A DNA stretch of 39,669 nucleotides from Pelagibacteraceae bacterium (GTDB taxonomy: Bacteria > Pseudomonadota > Alphaproteobacteria > Pelagibacterales > Pelagibacteraceae), in NCBI GenBank assembly GCA_008638005.1, contig VTPE01000002.1, positions 1 to 39,669 on the forward strand, given 5' to 3'. The notes under the pieces were generated by a model, which saw only the letters and a program-made list of their open reading frames with translations, was not told the origin of the DNA and did not search any database. The position numbers were made by a program, and so were the translations under genes. Positions 16,554-24,587 of this stretch are shown here, in pieces. Each line of letters opens with the position of its first letter. Position 1 is the stretch's first letter.

Positions 16554-16970
16554 ATGAAACATACTAGATCTAGTAGCCCCCTTTACTTCAAAACTACTCA
16601 GAGTAGAAAAAGTGCTGAGTTACTAGAAGACTACGTTGAAGCTATTGATGAAATTTTAAATAAAAAAGGATCAGTAAAAAATGTAGATCTTTGTAAATTC
16701 TTTGGAGTATCCAATGCGACGGTCAGCAAAAATATAAAAAGATTAATTAAAGCTGAACTGGTTGAAAGTGAAAAATATAAAAATATTTTTTTAACCAAAA
16801 ATGGAAAAAAATTAGCAGTTCAATCTAATACTAGACATCAAATTTTATTTAATTTTTTAATTAAACTTGGAATATCAAGAAAGACAGCCGAAACAGATTC
16901 TGAAGGCATGGAACATCATATCAGTGATGAAACTTTAAAAGTAATGAAAAAATTTATTCAATCTAATTAA
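16554..16970 (+). CDS. mntR: Manganese-responsive regulator MntR (DtxR family)
   Basis: 138 aa, the size of proteobacterial MntR, which lacks the SH3-like domain of DtxR. The N-terminal part has ELLEDYVEAIDEIL and a winged helix (VKNVDLCKFFGVSNATVSKNIKRL). The C-terminal metal-binding and dimer domain ends with RHQILFNFLIKLGIS and DSEGMEHHISDETL, where Glu and His bind Mn(II). In alphaproteobacteria it represses Mn uptake genes when Mn is plentiful. No Mn transporter is in the window. It overlaps the convergent deacetylase gene by 8 nt. Confidence 0.9.
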   Translation: MKHTRSSSPLYFKTTQSRKSAELLEDYVEAIDEILNKKGSVKNVDLCKFFGVSNATVSKNIKRLIKAELVESEKYKNIFLTKNGKKLAVQSNTRHQILFNFLIKLGISRKTAETDSEGMEHHISDETLKVMKKFIQSN

Positions 16971-17976
16971 TAACACTGTACTGATAACCAAACCATTTTA
17001 TTAGTTTTTCTTTAGTTGGCATCGTACAATTTAATCGCCCTCTTCTTTTTTGAAAAGGTTCATCAAAAACAAGTTCTATGGTTTGATTATTAAGATAATT
17101 GATTTTTGTATTTTTCCATTTTCCACCTGAATTATCAAAACAATTAATTTGCTTCACATCTTCTTCAAAAGTTATTTTTAAATTAGTAGGATTGTTTTCT
17201 TTACTTAATAAAATTGTTTTAGGAGTATATTCTTTAATATTAAAGGCTCTTGATTTTAAAATATTTTTAAATCTTTCTAATTTTCCATAATTTTCGTTTA
17301 AACTAAATCTTGGAAAATAATTAATACTTTCATTTTGACTAATCACTCCTGAATGTTGTCCAAAAATAATTTTATAATTAAATGCTCTTAAAACATTAAT
17401 GATAGCCTCACTAGTTTCTCCAAATGTATGAGCATAAAGATCTGGAACTAATCCTAGTTCTTTTGAATAATCTTGGTGAGATTTTTCAATATCATTTTTT
17501 ACATCCTCAATTTTCATGTTCACAAAGTAGTCATGGCTCCATGAATGTCCTCCAATTGTAACTAAGCCACTATCACGAAGTTCCCTTACCTGATTCCAGT
17601 TCATATAATTGGGATGATTTTGAGAAACCTCTCTTGTGTTAACAAATAAAATAAAAGGAATTTTTTTTTCTTTAAGAACTGGCCAAGCATTTTGATAAAA
17701 GCTTTGAAATGCATCATCAACGGTAAGAAGTATTTTTCTTTGATTTAAAGGGGCTCCATTTAAAATCATTTCTTTAAATTCATTAGCATCAATAAATGGT
17801 AATTTAGATTCTTCTATGAATTGTAAGTGCTGGTTAAACATTTCAACAGAAACATTTGTACTCGGATACTTTCCTTCACCTACCCTATGGTACATTAATG
17901 ACAAAATGCCAGGCTCATCAGCGGCTAAGAAGGACGGGTACAAAAATAAAAATAAAGCTAAAAGTATTTTTTTCAT
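16963..17976 (-). CDS. Exported polysaccharide deacetylase family protein
   Basis: 337 aa. A signal peptide spans residues 1-18, followed by a NodB-type domain: LMYHRVG start, TVDDAFQSF (metal-binding and catalytic Asp pair) and GGHSWSHDYF (two metal-binding His). The last third is a beta-rich tail outside the catalytic domain. Such enzymes remove acetyl groups from peptidoglycan or exopolysaccharide; the substrate here is not known. It shares one base with the stop/start junction of the upstream DUF6134 gene. Confidence 0.87.
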   Translation of the reverse strand: MKKILLALFLFLYPSFLAADEPGILSLMYHRVGEGKYPSTNVSVEMFNQHLQFIEESKLPFIDANEFKEMILNGAPLNQRKILLTVDDAFQSFYQNAWPVLKEKKIPFILFVNTREVSQNHPNYMNWNQVRELRDSGLVTIGGHSWSHDYFVNMKIEDVKNDIEKSHQDYSKELGLVPDLYAHTFGETSEAIINVLRAFNYKIIFGQHSGVISQNESINYFPRFSLNENYGKLERFKNILKSRAFNIKEYTPKTILLSKENNPTNLKITFEEDVKQINCFDNSGGKWKNTKINYLNNQTIELVFDEPFQKRRGRLNCTMPTKEKLIKWFGYQYSVIN

Positions 17977-18641
17977 TAGTTTAAATTATATTCTTGCAGC
18001 TTGTATTCCCATTTTCCTTTCTTATTGAGAACTTGATGTACAATCATTCTGGTCTTTTGATCAAACCAAATTTGAGTATCTAATTTTTCTCCCTTGATAT
18101 CAAAAACTTTTGTCTCAAATATTTTACCAGCAACTTCAAAGTTTTCTTCTTTTAAAAAATTTACTTTTTGATCTGTTTTTTTACATGTAATTCCGGAAAT
18201 TTGCGTTGGAACCGTTACAATATCGTGGTTCCAGTAGGACGATATTAAAAATGGTTTGTTGAATATTCCATCAAACTTAGTTCCTTTGATATAATACCCT
18301 TTGTCTCCCAAAGTAATGTTGCAAAACTTTTCTCTACCATTGTCATCTGTTTTGGAAGAGAATGATGTCATCTTTCCTTTTGCATCATATTTTTCCGTTC
18401 CTTTTGAAGTATATTTGTAAAACGTGATACCAAATTTCTTAACACCAAAATCTATAATATTTTCAACCTCTAAACTCTCATCTGTTTTCCAATTAAAATT
18501 AATATGATGGAATCCGGCATATTGGCCGTTCCTGTAAATATCAAATTTTAAGTTTTTCAAATTTTTGTGATGCCCGACATGGGCGTGACTTGAAAATGTG
18601 ACAAAAAATAGAAATGCAAATGATATTATTTTTTTCATCAA
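17976..18641 (-). CDS. DUF6134-type exported protein
   Basis: 221 aa with a signal peptide (residues 1-20, ending SHA-HVG). The mature protein is beta-rich with pattern FDIYRNGQYAGFHHINF near the start, three Cys and a SYWNHDIV motif. It resembles the DUF6134 family of periplasmic proteins of unknown function. It is co-transcribed with the deacetylase (1-nt overlap), so the two may act on the same envelope material. Confidence 0.7.
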   Translation of the reverse strand: MMKKIISFAFLFFVTFSSHAHVGHHKNLKNLKFDIYRNGQYAGFHHINFNWKTDESLEVENIIDFGVKKFGITFYKYTSKGTEKYDAKGKMTSFSSKTDDNGREKFCNITLGDKGYYIKGTKFDGIFNKPFLISSYWNHDIVTVPTQISGITCKKTDQKVNFLKEENFEVAGKIFETKVFDIKGEKLDTQIWFDQKTRMIVHQVLNKKGKWEYKLQEYNLN

Positions 18642-18689
18642 AGCCTGTTTAACTTGTAAACCAATAACATAAAAGTAAAAGGATACCGC

Positions 18690-19598
18690 ATGTCACTGGG
18701 TATATTTTTTCAACTTTTTGAAGTTATTTTTCCTGTATTTTTTATTATTGGAATTGGTTACTGGTTTGGAAAAAAAAGCCCTGGTTTTAACACTGATGTC
18801 ATAACAACATTTTCAGGAAAGATTGGTGTTCCCGCTCTATTATTTTATTCTTTGGCAGCATCTACGACTTTAGATTTTAATACTTTTATAAAATTTGGCT
18901 CATTTACTTTTTTATTTGTAGGATCTTTTGCAATTGTTGGAATCATTATTTTAAAAATTTTAAAAAGAAATATTGTAACCGAACTTAGTCCACTCATATT
19001 ACCCAATACTGGTAACTTAGGTTTACCTATTTGTTTATTTGCTTATGGCGATCAGGGATTTTCTATAGCCAGTTCTATAGCTGCCGTCATTATGCTACTT
19101 CACTTTACAGTTGGTATATTTATTGCGAGCAATAAATTGAGTTTAAAACCTCTACTAACTTCTATTCCTATGTATATTATTTTGTTGTCAGGCATAATGC
19201 TTTATTTTGAAATTAAAGCTCCAAAGTTTTTAGTGAACACTACAATGCTTTTAGGTTATTCAACTATTTTTCTTATTCTAACTTCGCTTGGAATTGCACT
19301 GAGCACATTAAAAACAAAAAATGTGAAATCTAATATTTTTATTGCTGCATCAAGACTAGTAACAGGACCTGCCATTGCTTTTTTAATAATAAAATATTTT
19401 GGCCTCAAAGGTTATCAGGCAGGAGTTTTATTTATTCAAGCCTCAATGCCATCAGCAGTTTTAAATTTCTTGCTTGCAAAAATGTATTCGAAAAAAATTC
19501 ATGCAAATAATATTGCCTCAGTAATTGTTATCTCAACAACATTATCGTTTATAACAATTCCGATTGTTGTATTTATTGCTTTAAGATTTTTTAATTAA
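18690..19598 (+). CDS. AEC-family permease (auxin efflux carrier fold)
   Basis: 302 aa with about ten membrane segments in two repeats. The first repeat has LPNTGNLGLPI, the hallmark of the AEC/BASS-like fold, and the second has QASMPSAVLNFLLAKMY. Bacterial members move malate, malonate and other organic acids. The substrate is not determinable. It is divergent from the DUF6134 gene. Confidence 0.87.
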   Translation: MSLGIFFQLFEVIFPVFFIIGIGYWFGKKSPGFNTDVITTFSGKIGVPALLFYSLAASTTLDFNTFIKFGSFTFLFVGSFAIVGIIILKILKRNIVTELSPLILPNTGNLGLPICLFAYGDQGFSIASSIAAVIMLLHFTVGIFIASNKLSLKPLLTSIPMYIILLSGIMLYFEIKAPKFLVNTTMLLGYSTIFLILTSLGIALSTLKTKNVKSNIFIAASRLVTGPAIAFLIIKYFGLKGYQAGVLFIQASMPSAVLNFLLAKMYSKKIHANNIASVIVISTTLSFITIPIVVFIALRFFN

Positions 19599-19602
19599 AA
19601 AA

Positions 19603-19896
19603 TTATTTAGGCTGAGCTGGCTGAGCTGGTTGCTGACCTTGTGGAGCTGCACCTTGATTATTTTGTTGTAAATATTTTGCAACCATTCCTCTGTTGTAAG
19701 TAAACAAATAAGGATCTTGTCTGATTAAACCGGCGCAATAAGCTGTGGCATCATCAGTTTGAATTCCATTTGCTTTAATATCTTTTTTACAATTATTTAA
19801 ATATCTGACATCCCTATACTGTTCTTCAATTTGAAGACCAAAAAATAATGCTAAAATTACTGCAATGATACCAAGTAAAATGTTAGTCGCTCTCAT
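19603..19896 (-). CDS. Small membrane-anchored protein with Pro/Gln tail
   Basis: 97 aa from the ATG chosen; a TTG 39 nt upstream (to 19935) is an alternative, but the added residues are polar and no ribosome site supports it. One membrane helix (NILLGIIAVILALFFG) is followed by a periplasmic part with two Cys (NNCKKD and AYCAGL) that could form a disulfide. The last 20 residues repeat Ala-Gln-Pro. Function is unknown. Confidence 0.65.
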   Translation of the reverse strand: MRATNILLGIIAVILALFFGLQIEEQYRDVRYLNNCKKDIKANGIQTDDATAYCAGLIRQDPYLFTYNRGMVAKYLQQNNQGAAPQGQQPAQPAQPK

Positions 19897-19940
19897 CTTG
19901 ATTTTGTTGGTAGATGGAATTGTAAGTGAAGTCAATTTAT

Positions 19941-19963
19941 TTGGGGCAGCTTAACTGCCCCAA
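19941..19963 (-). terminator. Intrinsic terminator of the 48-aa gene
   Basis: A 9-bp stem, TTGGGGCAG with its complement (19941-19949 and 19955-19963), has a 5-nt loop and AT-rich flanks. It lies 14 nt past the stop of the small gene at 19978-20124 and upstream of the next minus-strand gene, so it closes the small transcript. Confidence 0.8.
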
Positions 19964-19977
19964 AAATAAATCTGTAA

Positions 19978-20124
19978 CTAAATGCCCTTTTGATTTGGGT
20001 TAATTACGTTTTCTTTTGCTCTAGGACGACTTTGTCTTTCCTTAAAAGTCTTACGAATTAAACGTAAAGCATTAGCGCCAGTTGTGCTGGCTTTACGCAA
20101 CAATTGAAAATCCTTATAGAACAT
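19978..20124 (-). CDS. 48-aa basic small protein with strong ribosome site
   Basis: ATG at 20124 is preceded by a consensus GGAGG, stronger than for most genes in this window. The product has 48 aa and 12 Lys/Arg, with an amphipathic middle (LLRKASTTGANALRLIRKTF) and a polar tail ending NPNQKGI. It has no signal peptide. It has its own predicted promoter, a roughly 100-nt leader with two hairpins, and its own terminator, so it is a compact independent gene. I recognise no family; it may bind nucleic acid or ribosomes, but only its charge suggests this. Confidence 0.75.
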   Translation of the reverse strand: MFYKDFQLLRKASTTGANALRLIRKTFKERQSRPRAKENVINPNQKGI

Positions 20125-20158
20125 AGAACCTCCTTATTTATATTGTTACGCCTTTTCA

Positions 20159-20197
20159 CTCATGGCTATGAGCCGCTTTTTATCCATGCGAAATGGA
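20159..20197 (-). promoter_or_regulatory. Two hairpins in the leader of the 48-aa gene
   Basis: On the minus strand, TCCAT-ttcgc-ATGGA (20183-20197) is followed by CTCAT-agcc-ATGAG (20159-20172). They lie 35-73 nt upstream of the ATG. They suggest a folded leader, but no riboswitch family is recognised. Confidence 0.4.
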
Positions 20198-20218
20198 CTA
20201 CACACTTGCATAGCAGGT

Positions 20219-20259
20219 ATGCATATAATGCATATATAGCTTTTCTGTCTTTTTTTCAA
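20219..20259 (-). promoter_or_regulatory. Candidate promoter of the 48-aa gene with tandem ATGCATATA
   Basis: On the minus strand a -35-like TTGAAA (20254-20259) and a -10-like TATATG (20231-20236) are 17 nt apart. The -10 overlaps two perfect adjacent copies of the 9-mer ATGCATATA (20219-20236, plus-strand reading). The repeat could be a regulator site. Confidence 0.45.
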
Positions 20260-20302
20260 GATCAAAAAAAGGTAATCTAATTTAAATTTTGGGGGACAAT
20301 TT

Positions 20303-20854
20303 ATGAGTCATTGCGAACAAGTTGATGGAATTCAGCAGCCAGATAAGGAAACAGAGGGCTACGTCTTTAACCACATGATGTTAAGAATCAAAGATCCAAA
20401 AAGATCTTTGGATTTCTATTCAAAAGTTATGGGGATGAGAATGGTTAAAAAATTAGATTTTCCCTCTATGAAATTCTCTTTATATTTTCTTGGAAACCTT
20501 ACTGATGCAGAAGTAAAGACTGCCCCTTCAGATAGCTATGAAAGAACAGTATGGGCTTTTAGGCAAAAAGGCCTTTTAGAACTTACCCATAATTGGGGAG
20601 CGGAAAATGACGATAGTGTAAAATTTCATGATGGAAACGCTGAACCAAAAGGTTTTGGTCATATTTGTTTTTCAGTTCCAGATGTTTATGAGGCTTGCAA
20701 AAGATTTGAAAAATACAAAATGGAATTTGTAAAAAAACCAGATGACGGATCAATGAAGCCGCTCGCTTTTGTTAAAGATCCAGACGGTTATTGGATTGAA
20801 ATTATTGAAGCAAAAGCTACAGCAAATATCGCAAAAGAATTAGGAAAAATTTAG
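20303..20854 (+). CDS. gloA: Lactoylglutathione lyase (glyoxalase I), long form
   Basis: 183 aa. It converts the methylglyoxal-glutathione hemithioacetal to S-lactoylglutathione. The sequence has the insert typical of the longer eukaryote/Zn-type enzyme and reads very like human GLO1 around [12 protein letters not shown]-type, [13 protein letters not shown] and DPDGYWIEI blocks. Metal ligands fall at His24, Glu93, His120 and Glu166; in human GLO1 the first is Gln33. GGGGGAC lies 6 nt ahead of the ATG. It is probably a separate unit from the cytochrome gene 128 nt downstream. Confidence 0.93.
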   Translation: MSHCEQVDGIQQPDKETEGYVFNHMMLRIKDPKRSLDFYSKVMGMRMVKKLDFPSMKFSLYFLGNLTDAEVKTAPSDSYERTVWAFRQKGLLELTHNWGAENDDSVKFHDGNAEPKGFGHICFSVPDVYEACKRFEKYKMEFVKKPDDGSMKPLAFVKDPDGYWIEIIEAKATANIAKELGKI

Positions 20855-20883
20855 ATTCAACTTCTGATAGTTTTTAAGATTTA

Positions 20884-20913
20884 TTCTCAAGGCTTGTTGC
20901 AGGGCATTATAAT
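20884..20913 (+). promoter_or_regulatory. Candidate promoter of the cytochrome-dehydrogenase operon
   Basis: A perfect TATAAT (20908-20913) has a weak -35-like TTCTCA 18 nt upstream. It precedes the cytochrome c gene by about 70 nt. Prediction rests on pattern alone. Confidence 0.4.
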
Positions 20914-20982
20914 TCAATCAATTCGCACTACCTAAAAAATTAATTTTTTGTTAAAATTTTGTAACTAAAGTTCGGGGGGAGC

Positions 20983-21339
20983 TTGAAGTTTTTTTTGGTT
21001 TGTTTGATAATCTTAATATCAACTCAGATTTCAAAAGCTGAGATTAATCAACTATTCATCAAAAATTGCGCAACTTGTCATTCAGTTCAAAAAGGAGATA
21101 CCACCTTAAGAGCTGGTCCGAACCTATGGGGTGTTGTTGGTAGAAAAGCAGCAACAGATCAATCTTACACGATGTATTCAGATGCAATTAAAAAATCTGG
21201 AATTGTTTGGAACGAAGAAAATCTAAACAAGTGGTTAACCAATGCCGGTGCGTTTATTCCAGGCACCAACATGTATTATATGCAAGCTGATGAGAGTGTA
21301 AGACTAAACATAATTGATTATCTTAAGACTCTTAAGTGA
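20983..21339 (+). CDS. Periplasmic c-type cytochrome (class I)
   Basis: 118 aa starting at TTG, chosen because GGGGGGA lies directly upstream and the translation then opens with a signal peptide (residues 1-19). Heme is attached at Cys29-Ala-Thr-Cys32-His33, and Met97 in PGTNM is the likely sixth ligand, giving a c2/c550-like fold. It is the first gene of an operon with a dehydrogenase small and large subunit and is the likely electron acceptor, passing electrons to the terminal oxidase. Confidence 0.92.
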   Translation: MKFFLVCLIILISTQISKAEINQLFIKNCATCHSVQKGDTTLRAGPNLWGVVGRKAATDQSYTMYSDAIKKSGIVWNEENLNKWLTNAGAFIPGTNMYYMQADESVRLNIIDYLKTLK

Positions 21340-21361
21340 TCAAAACTATAAAGGGGGAGAA

Positions 21362-21898
21362 ATGCGTGTATTGAATAAAAAAGCAATATCACGAAGATCG
21401 TTTCTAAAAACAGGAACGGTAACTGCCCTAGGTTTAACAATAATGGGCCCGATGGTTATTGGAAAAAACAATGCTTGGGCTGCAACATTTAAAACCTTAG
21501 GTGCAGATGACGCTGCAACTCTTATCCAAATGGCTAGAGACTGTTATCCTCATGATTTCTTAGCAGATAAATATTATGCTAAGGTCATTGAAGGTATTGA
21601 GGCTCAAGCCGGAAAAGATAAAGCGTTTAAGTCAATGGTAAGCAAAGAATTAAAAAAAATTAATTCTTCTGCAAAAAAACACTACAAAGTAAACTACAAA
21701 GATATCAATCGAGAGCTCGAAAGAACTGATATCCTTAAGAAGAACTCAAAGTCACCATTATTCAAAAAAGTCCAAGGTGATCTTGTTGTTGGTCTTTACA
21801 ACAATCAAGAAGTTTGGCCTAAATTTGGATATGAAGGTGAGTCAGCTTCTAAGGGTGGATATATGAATCGTGGCTTCAATGATATCGACTGGTTATAG
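21362..21898 (+). CDS. Tat-exported small subunit of a GMC dehydrogenase
   Basis: 178 aa. ATG at 21362 follows GGGGGAGAA; the open frame extends 48 nt further upstream, but that start lacks support. A twin-arginine signal (SRRSFLK) and hydrophobic core end near AWA-AT. The mature part resembles the small (gamma) subunit of FAD-dependent glucose, sorbitol and gluconate dehydrogenases, which chaperones the catalytic subunit and takes it through the Tat pathway. The large subunit 11 nt downstream has no signal of its own, as expected for hitchhiking export. Confidence 0.85.
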   Translation: MRVLNKKAISRRSFLKTGTVTALGLTIMGPMVIGKNNAWAATFKTLGADDAATLIQMARDCYPHDFLADKYYAKVIEGIEAQAGKDKAFKSMVSKELKKINSSAKKHYKVNYKDINRELERTDILKKNSKSPLFKKVQGDLVVGLYNNQEVWPKFGYEGESASKGGYMNRGFNDIDWL

Positions 21899-21909
21899 GA
21901 GGAACGCAC

Positions 21910-23478
21910 ATGGCTAAATTTTCAAAAAATGATGACAGCTTAGTTGTTATTATTGGTTCAGGTGCGGGTGGCGGAACGTTAGGTATGGAGCTTGCAATGA
22001 AAGGAATTAAGACGGTTATCCTTGAAGCAGGTGGACGTCACGGACCTCAAGACTTTGTAAATGATGAATGGGGATCATTCGGTCAAATCAGTTGGCTTGA
22101 TAAACGAACAACATCTGGAGATTGGAGAGTATCAAGAGATTTCTCAGGTCTTCCAGCTTGGATTGTAAAAGCTGTTGGAGGAAGTACCCTTCACTGGGCT
22201 GGAGCAAGTTTACGTTTTCAAGATCATGAGTGGAAAGCAAGAACGACTTATGGAGATGTAAAAGGTGCAAGCCTTTTAGACTGGCCAATTGATGGTAAGG
22301 AAATGGCTCCGTGGTATGCAAAAGCTGAAGATCATATGGGAACAACTGGAACCAATGGTATTCCGCGACTTCCTGGTAACAATAACTACAAAGTCTTAGC
22401 AGCTGGTGCAAAAAAAATGGGATATAAAAAGTTTCATACTGGAAATATGTCCATTAATTCTCAGCCACGTGATGGTAGAGGTGCATGTCAGCAAATAGGA
22501 TTTTGTTTCCAAGGATGTAAATCTGGAGCAAAATGGTCGTCAGGTTATGTTTCAATTCCTAAAGGAGAAGCAACTGGAAAATTAGAATGTAGGTCTAATA
22601 GCCAAGTTCTAAAGATTGAGCATGATAAAAACGGAAAAGTGAATGGTGTCGTTTATGCTGACAAAGATGGTAAAGTTCACAAACAAAAAGCAAGAATTGT
22701 TTGTGTTGCAGGAAACTCAATTGAGTCTCCTAGGCTTTTACTAAACTCTGAGTCAAGCATGTTCAAAAATGGTTTAGCAAACTCATCTGGACAGGTGGGT
22801 CGAAACTATATGAGACATATGACAGCGAGTACTTATGCTATCTTTGAAAAACCTGTGTACATGTACAGAGGAACAACGATGGCAGGTATTATTCAAGATG
22901 AGTCGATCAATGATACTCGAAGAGGATTTGTTGGTGGTTACGAACTTGAAACGTTGTCATTAGGACTACCATTTATGGCTGCATTCTTAGACCCGGGTCA
23001 GTGGGGAAGAGAATTTGCTGCATCAATGGAAGGTTATGATCGTATGGCAGGGTTATGGATTGTTGGTGAAGATATGCCTCAATCAAATAACCGTGTAACG
23101 CTTCATAAGAAAATTAAAGATCAACATGGAATGCCAGTTCCAAATGTTAATTTCTCAGATCATGAAAATGATATTAAAATGAGAAATCATGCTTGGAAGC
23201 AATCTATTGCTCTTTATGAATCTGTAGGAGCAAATAAAACGATCAAAACTCCTCCATATCCATCTACTCACAACTTAGGTACAAACAGAATGAGTGCCAA
23301 AGCAAGTGATGGTGTTGTAAATAAATATGGTCAAACATGGGATGTGAAAAATTTATTCGTATCTGATGGAAGCCAATTTACAACTGGAGCAGCTGAAAAT
23401 CCTACATTGACTATTGTTGCACTAGCAATGAGACAAGCTGAATATATAGCTAAACAAATGTCATCTAAGGCAATTTAG
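21910..23478 (+). CDS. GMC-family FAD dehydrogenase with predicted 3Fe-4S cluster
   Basis: 522 aa. The N-terminus has the FAD motif IGSGAGGGTLGMEL. The C-terminus has HNLGTNRM and AAENPTLTIVALAMRQAEYI, where GMC enzymes keep their catalytic His and Asn. Cys193-x5-Cys199-x3-Cys203 matches the spacing reported for the 3Fe-4S ligands of Burkholderia FAD-glucose dehydrogenase. With the Tat small subunit and cytochrome c it would form a periplasmic dehydrogenase oxidising a sugar, polyol or alcohol and passing electrons to cytochrome c. The substrate is unknown. GGAGG lies 6 nt before the ATG. Confidence 0.9.
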   Translation: MAKFSKNDDSLVVIIGSGAGGGTLGMELAMKGIKTVILEAGGRHGPQDFVNDEWGSFGQISWLDKRTTSGDWRVSRDFSGLPAWIVKAVGGSTLHWAGASLRFQDHEWKARTTYGDVKGASLLDWPIDGKEMAPWYAKAEDHMGTTGTNGIPRLPGNNNYKVLAAGAKKMGYKKFHTGNMSINSQPRDGRGACQQIGFCFQGCKSGAKWSSGYVSIPKGEATGKLECRSNSQVLKIEHDKNGKVNGVVYADKDGKVHKQKARIVCVAGNSIESPRLLLNSESSMFKNGLANSSGQVGRNYMRHMTASTYAIFEKPVYMYRGTTMAGIIQDESINDTRRGFVGGYELETLSLGLPFMAAFLDPGQWGREFAASMEGYDRMAGLWIVGEDMPQSNNRVTLHKKIKDQHGMPVPNVNFSDHENDIKMRNHAWKQSIALYESVGANKTIKTPPYPSTHNLGTNRMSAKASDGVVNKYGQTWDVKNLFVSDGSQFTTGAAENPTLTIVALAMRQAEYIAKQMSSKAI

Positions 23479-23889
23479 TTGTTAATAAACTTTATTAAAA
23501 AAGGCCCTGTCATCAGGGCCTTTTTTTTTATTTGCTTATTATTTTTTTCAAACTGTACAACTTCAAAAAAAACGAGCGAAAATTTAAATTTATTTTCTAA
23601 AGATCAAAAAATAAAAGTTGAGATTTTTACAGTTCGAGATTTCTACACCCAAGGGCAATATCAACTCTATTTTGATGTCTTCAATAAAAATGAGAATGTC
23701 ACTATTGGAAGAATGGCTTTATATATCTTTAACAAAAACTGTGATGATGTACCAGATGATGCTCAGTCCAAAAATATTATTTACTCTAATTATACTTTTA
23801 TTGGCCCGTATCAAAATGGTGTGATTACTTTTTTTCCTGGAAAAAGATTAAAATGCTATACTGTGATGGGATTTGAGAAGTATCTATAA
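23479..23889 (+). CDS. Small putative lipoprotein, start uncertain
   Basis: Up to 136 aa. From a TTG directly after the dehydrogenase stop, with AAGG ahead, the frame reads two Lys, an Arg, a hydrophobic run and Phe-Ser-Asn-Cys at 23-26, which looks like a lipoprotein signal with an unusual Asn before the Cys. No ATG, GTG or in-frame TTG exists between the terminator and that Cys; only an ATT is available. The mature part is beta-rich with two further Cys (NCDD, LKCYTV) and no known domain. The hairpin at 23501-23522 lies inside this frame. Confidence 0.55.
   Translation: MLINFIKKGPVIRAFFFICLLFFSNCTTSKKTSENLNLFSKDQKIKVEIFTVRDFYTQGQYQLYFDVFNKNENVTIGRMALYIFNKNCDDVPDDAQSKNIIYSNYTFIGPYQNGVITFFPGKRLKCYTVMGFEKYL
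23501..23530 (+). terminator. Intrinsic terminator after the dehydrogenase operon
   Basis: A perfect 9-bp stem, AAGGCCCTG and its complement (23501-23509 and 23514-23522), has a TCAT loop and a run of nine Ts, a textbook terminator. It is 22 nt past the dehydrogenase stop. It also falls within the apparent start region of the next lipoprotein ORF. Confidence 0.9.
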
Positions 23890-23929
23890 TTATAATAGTT
23901 CTAATTAAAACAAAACAGGTAAGGAAAAA

Positions 23930-24244
23930 ATGAATTATGAAAAAGTAAAATCTGATATCGAAAATTTCGTATCAAATAGAAAATGGCAAGATTATCACAC
24001 TCCTAAAAATTTAAGCATGGCTCTATCAGTTGAGACGTCAGAGCTGCTAGAAATATTTCAATGGCAGATGAATAATGAAAAAGAATATCCAAAATCAGCT
24101 TCAAAAACTGAAGTGGAAGATGAGGTTGCTGATATCTTTTTTTATTTAGTGAGATTTTGCCAAGTTATGGATATAGACCTAGAGAAAGCTTTTTATTATA
24201 AAATGAAAAAAAATGCTGAAAAATATCCAAACCAAATTAAATAA
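23930..24244 (+). CDS. MazG-like nucleotide pyrophosphohydrolase
   Basis: 104 aa, all-helical MazG/dCTPase (RS21-C6-like) type. Metal-binding acidic motifs are visible in VETSELLEIFQW and EVEDEVADIFFYLVRFC. Such enzymes hydrolyse (d)NTPs, often dCTP or modified nucleotides, to the monophosphate as pool cleaning. AAGGAAAAA precedes the ATG. It lies upstream of a small membrane protein gene and may share its transcript. Confidence 0.88.
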   Translation: MNYEKVKSDIENFVSNRKWQDYHTPKNLSMALSVETSELLEIFQWQMNNEKEYPKSASKTEVEDEVADIFFYLVRFCQVMDIDLEKAFYYKMKKNAEKYPNQIK

Positions 24245-24251
24245 GAAAACA

Positions 24252-24587
24252 ATGTTTTTTGTTTTAAAAATTTTATTATCTGCGGTTGTTATCGCTGGAG
24301 CGAGCTGGTTATCAGGAAAGTATCCAAAGCTTGCTGGATTTATTATTGCATTACCACTGGCAACATTAATCGCTTTAGTTTTATCTTATACTGAACATAA
24401 AAATGCAGAAACAACAATCACATTTGCTAAAAGTATTCTTGTAGGTGTGCCTGCAAGTTATTTCTTCTTCATTCCATTCTTTTTTGCAAAAAGTTTAGAT
24501 ATGAATTTTTGGCTTATTTATTCTACTGGACTTGCGCTTCTTGTCGTCGCATTTTTTGTACATCGATATATTGTATCACTTTTTTGA
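24252..24587 (+). CDS. DUF3147-like small membrane protein
   Basis: 111 aa from the ATG at 24252. The open frame reaches back to 24213 inside the MazG gene, but the later Met starts just before a hydrophobic helix and is preferred. Four membrane segments, with LSGKYPKLAGFIIALPLATLIAL in the second, resemble DUF3147 proteins of unknown function. Its stop overlaps the next ATG (TGATG). Confidence 0.7.
   Translation: MFFVLKILLSAVVIAGASWLSGKYPKLAGFIIALPLATLIALVLSYTEHKNAETTITFAKSILVGVPASYFFFIPFFFAKSLDMNFWLIYSTGLALLVVAFFVHRYIVSLF

Noticed and set aside
22088-22411. Long minus-strand ORF (107 aa) inside the GMC dehydrogenase gene
   Set aside because: It lies fully within a well-supported gene, has no ribosome site and its translation is low-complexity Leu/His-rich, as expected of an antisense frame.
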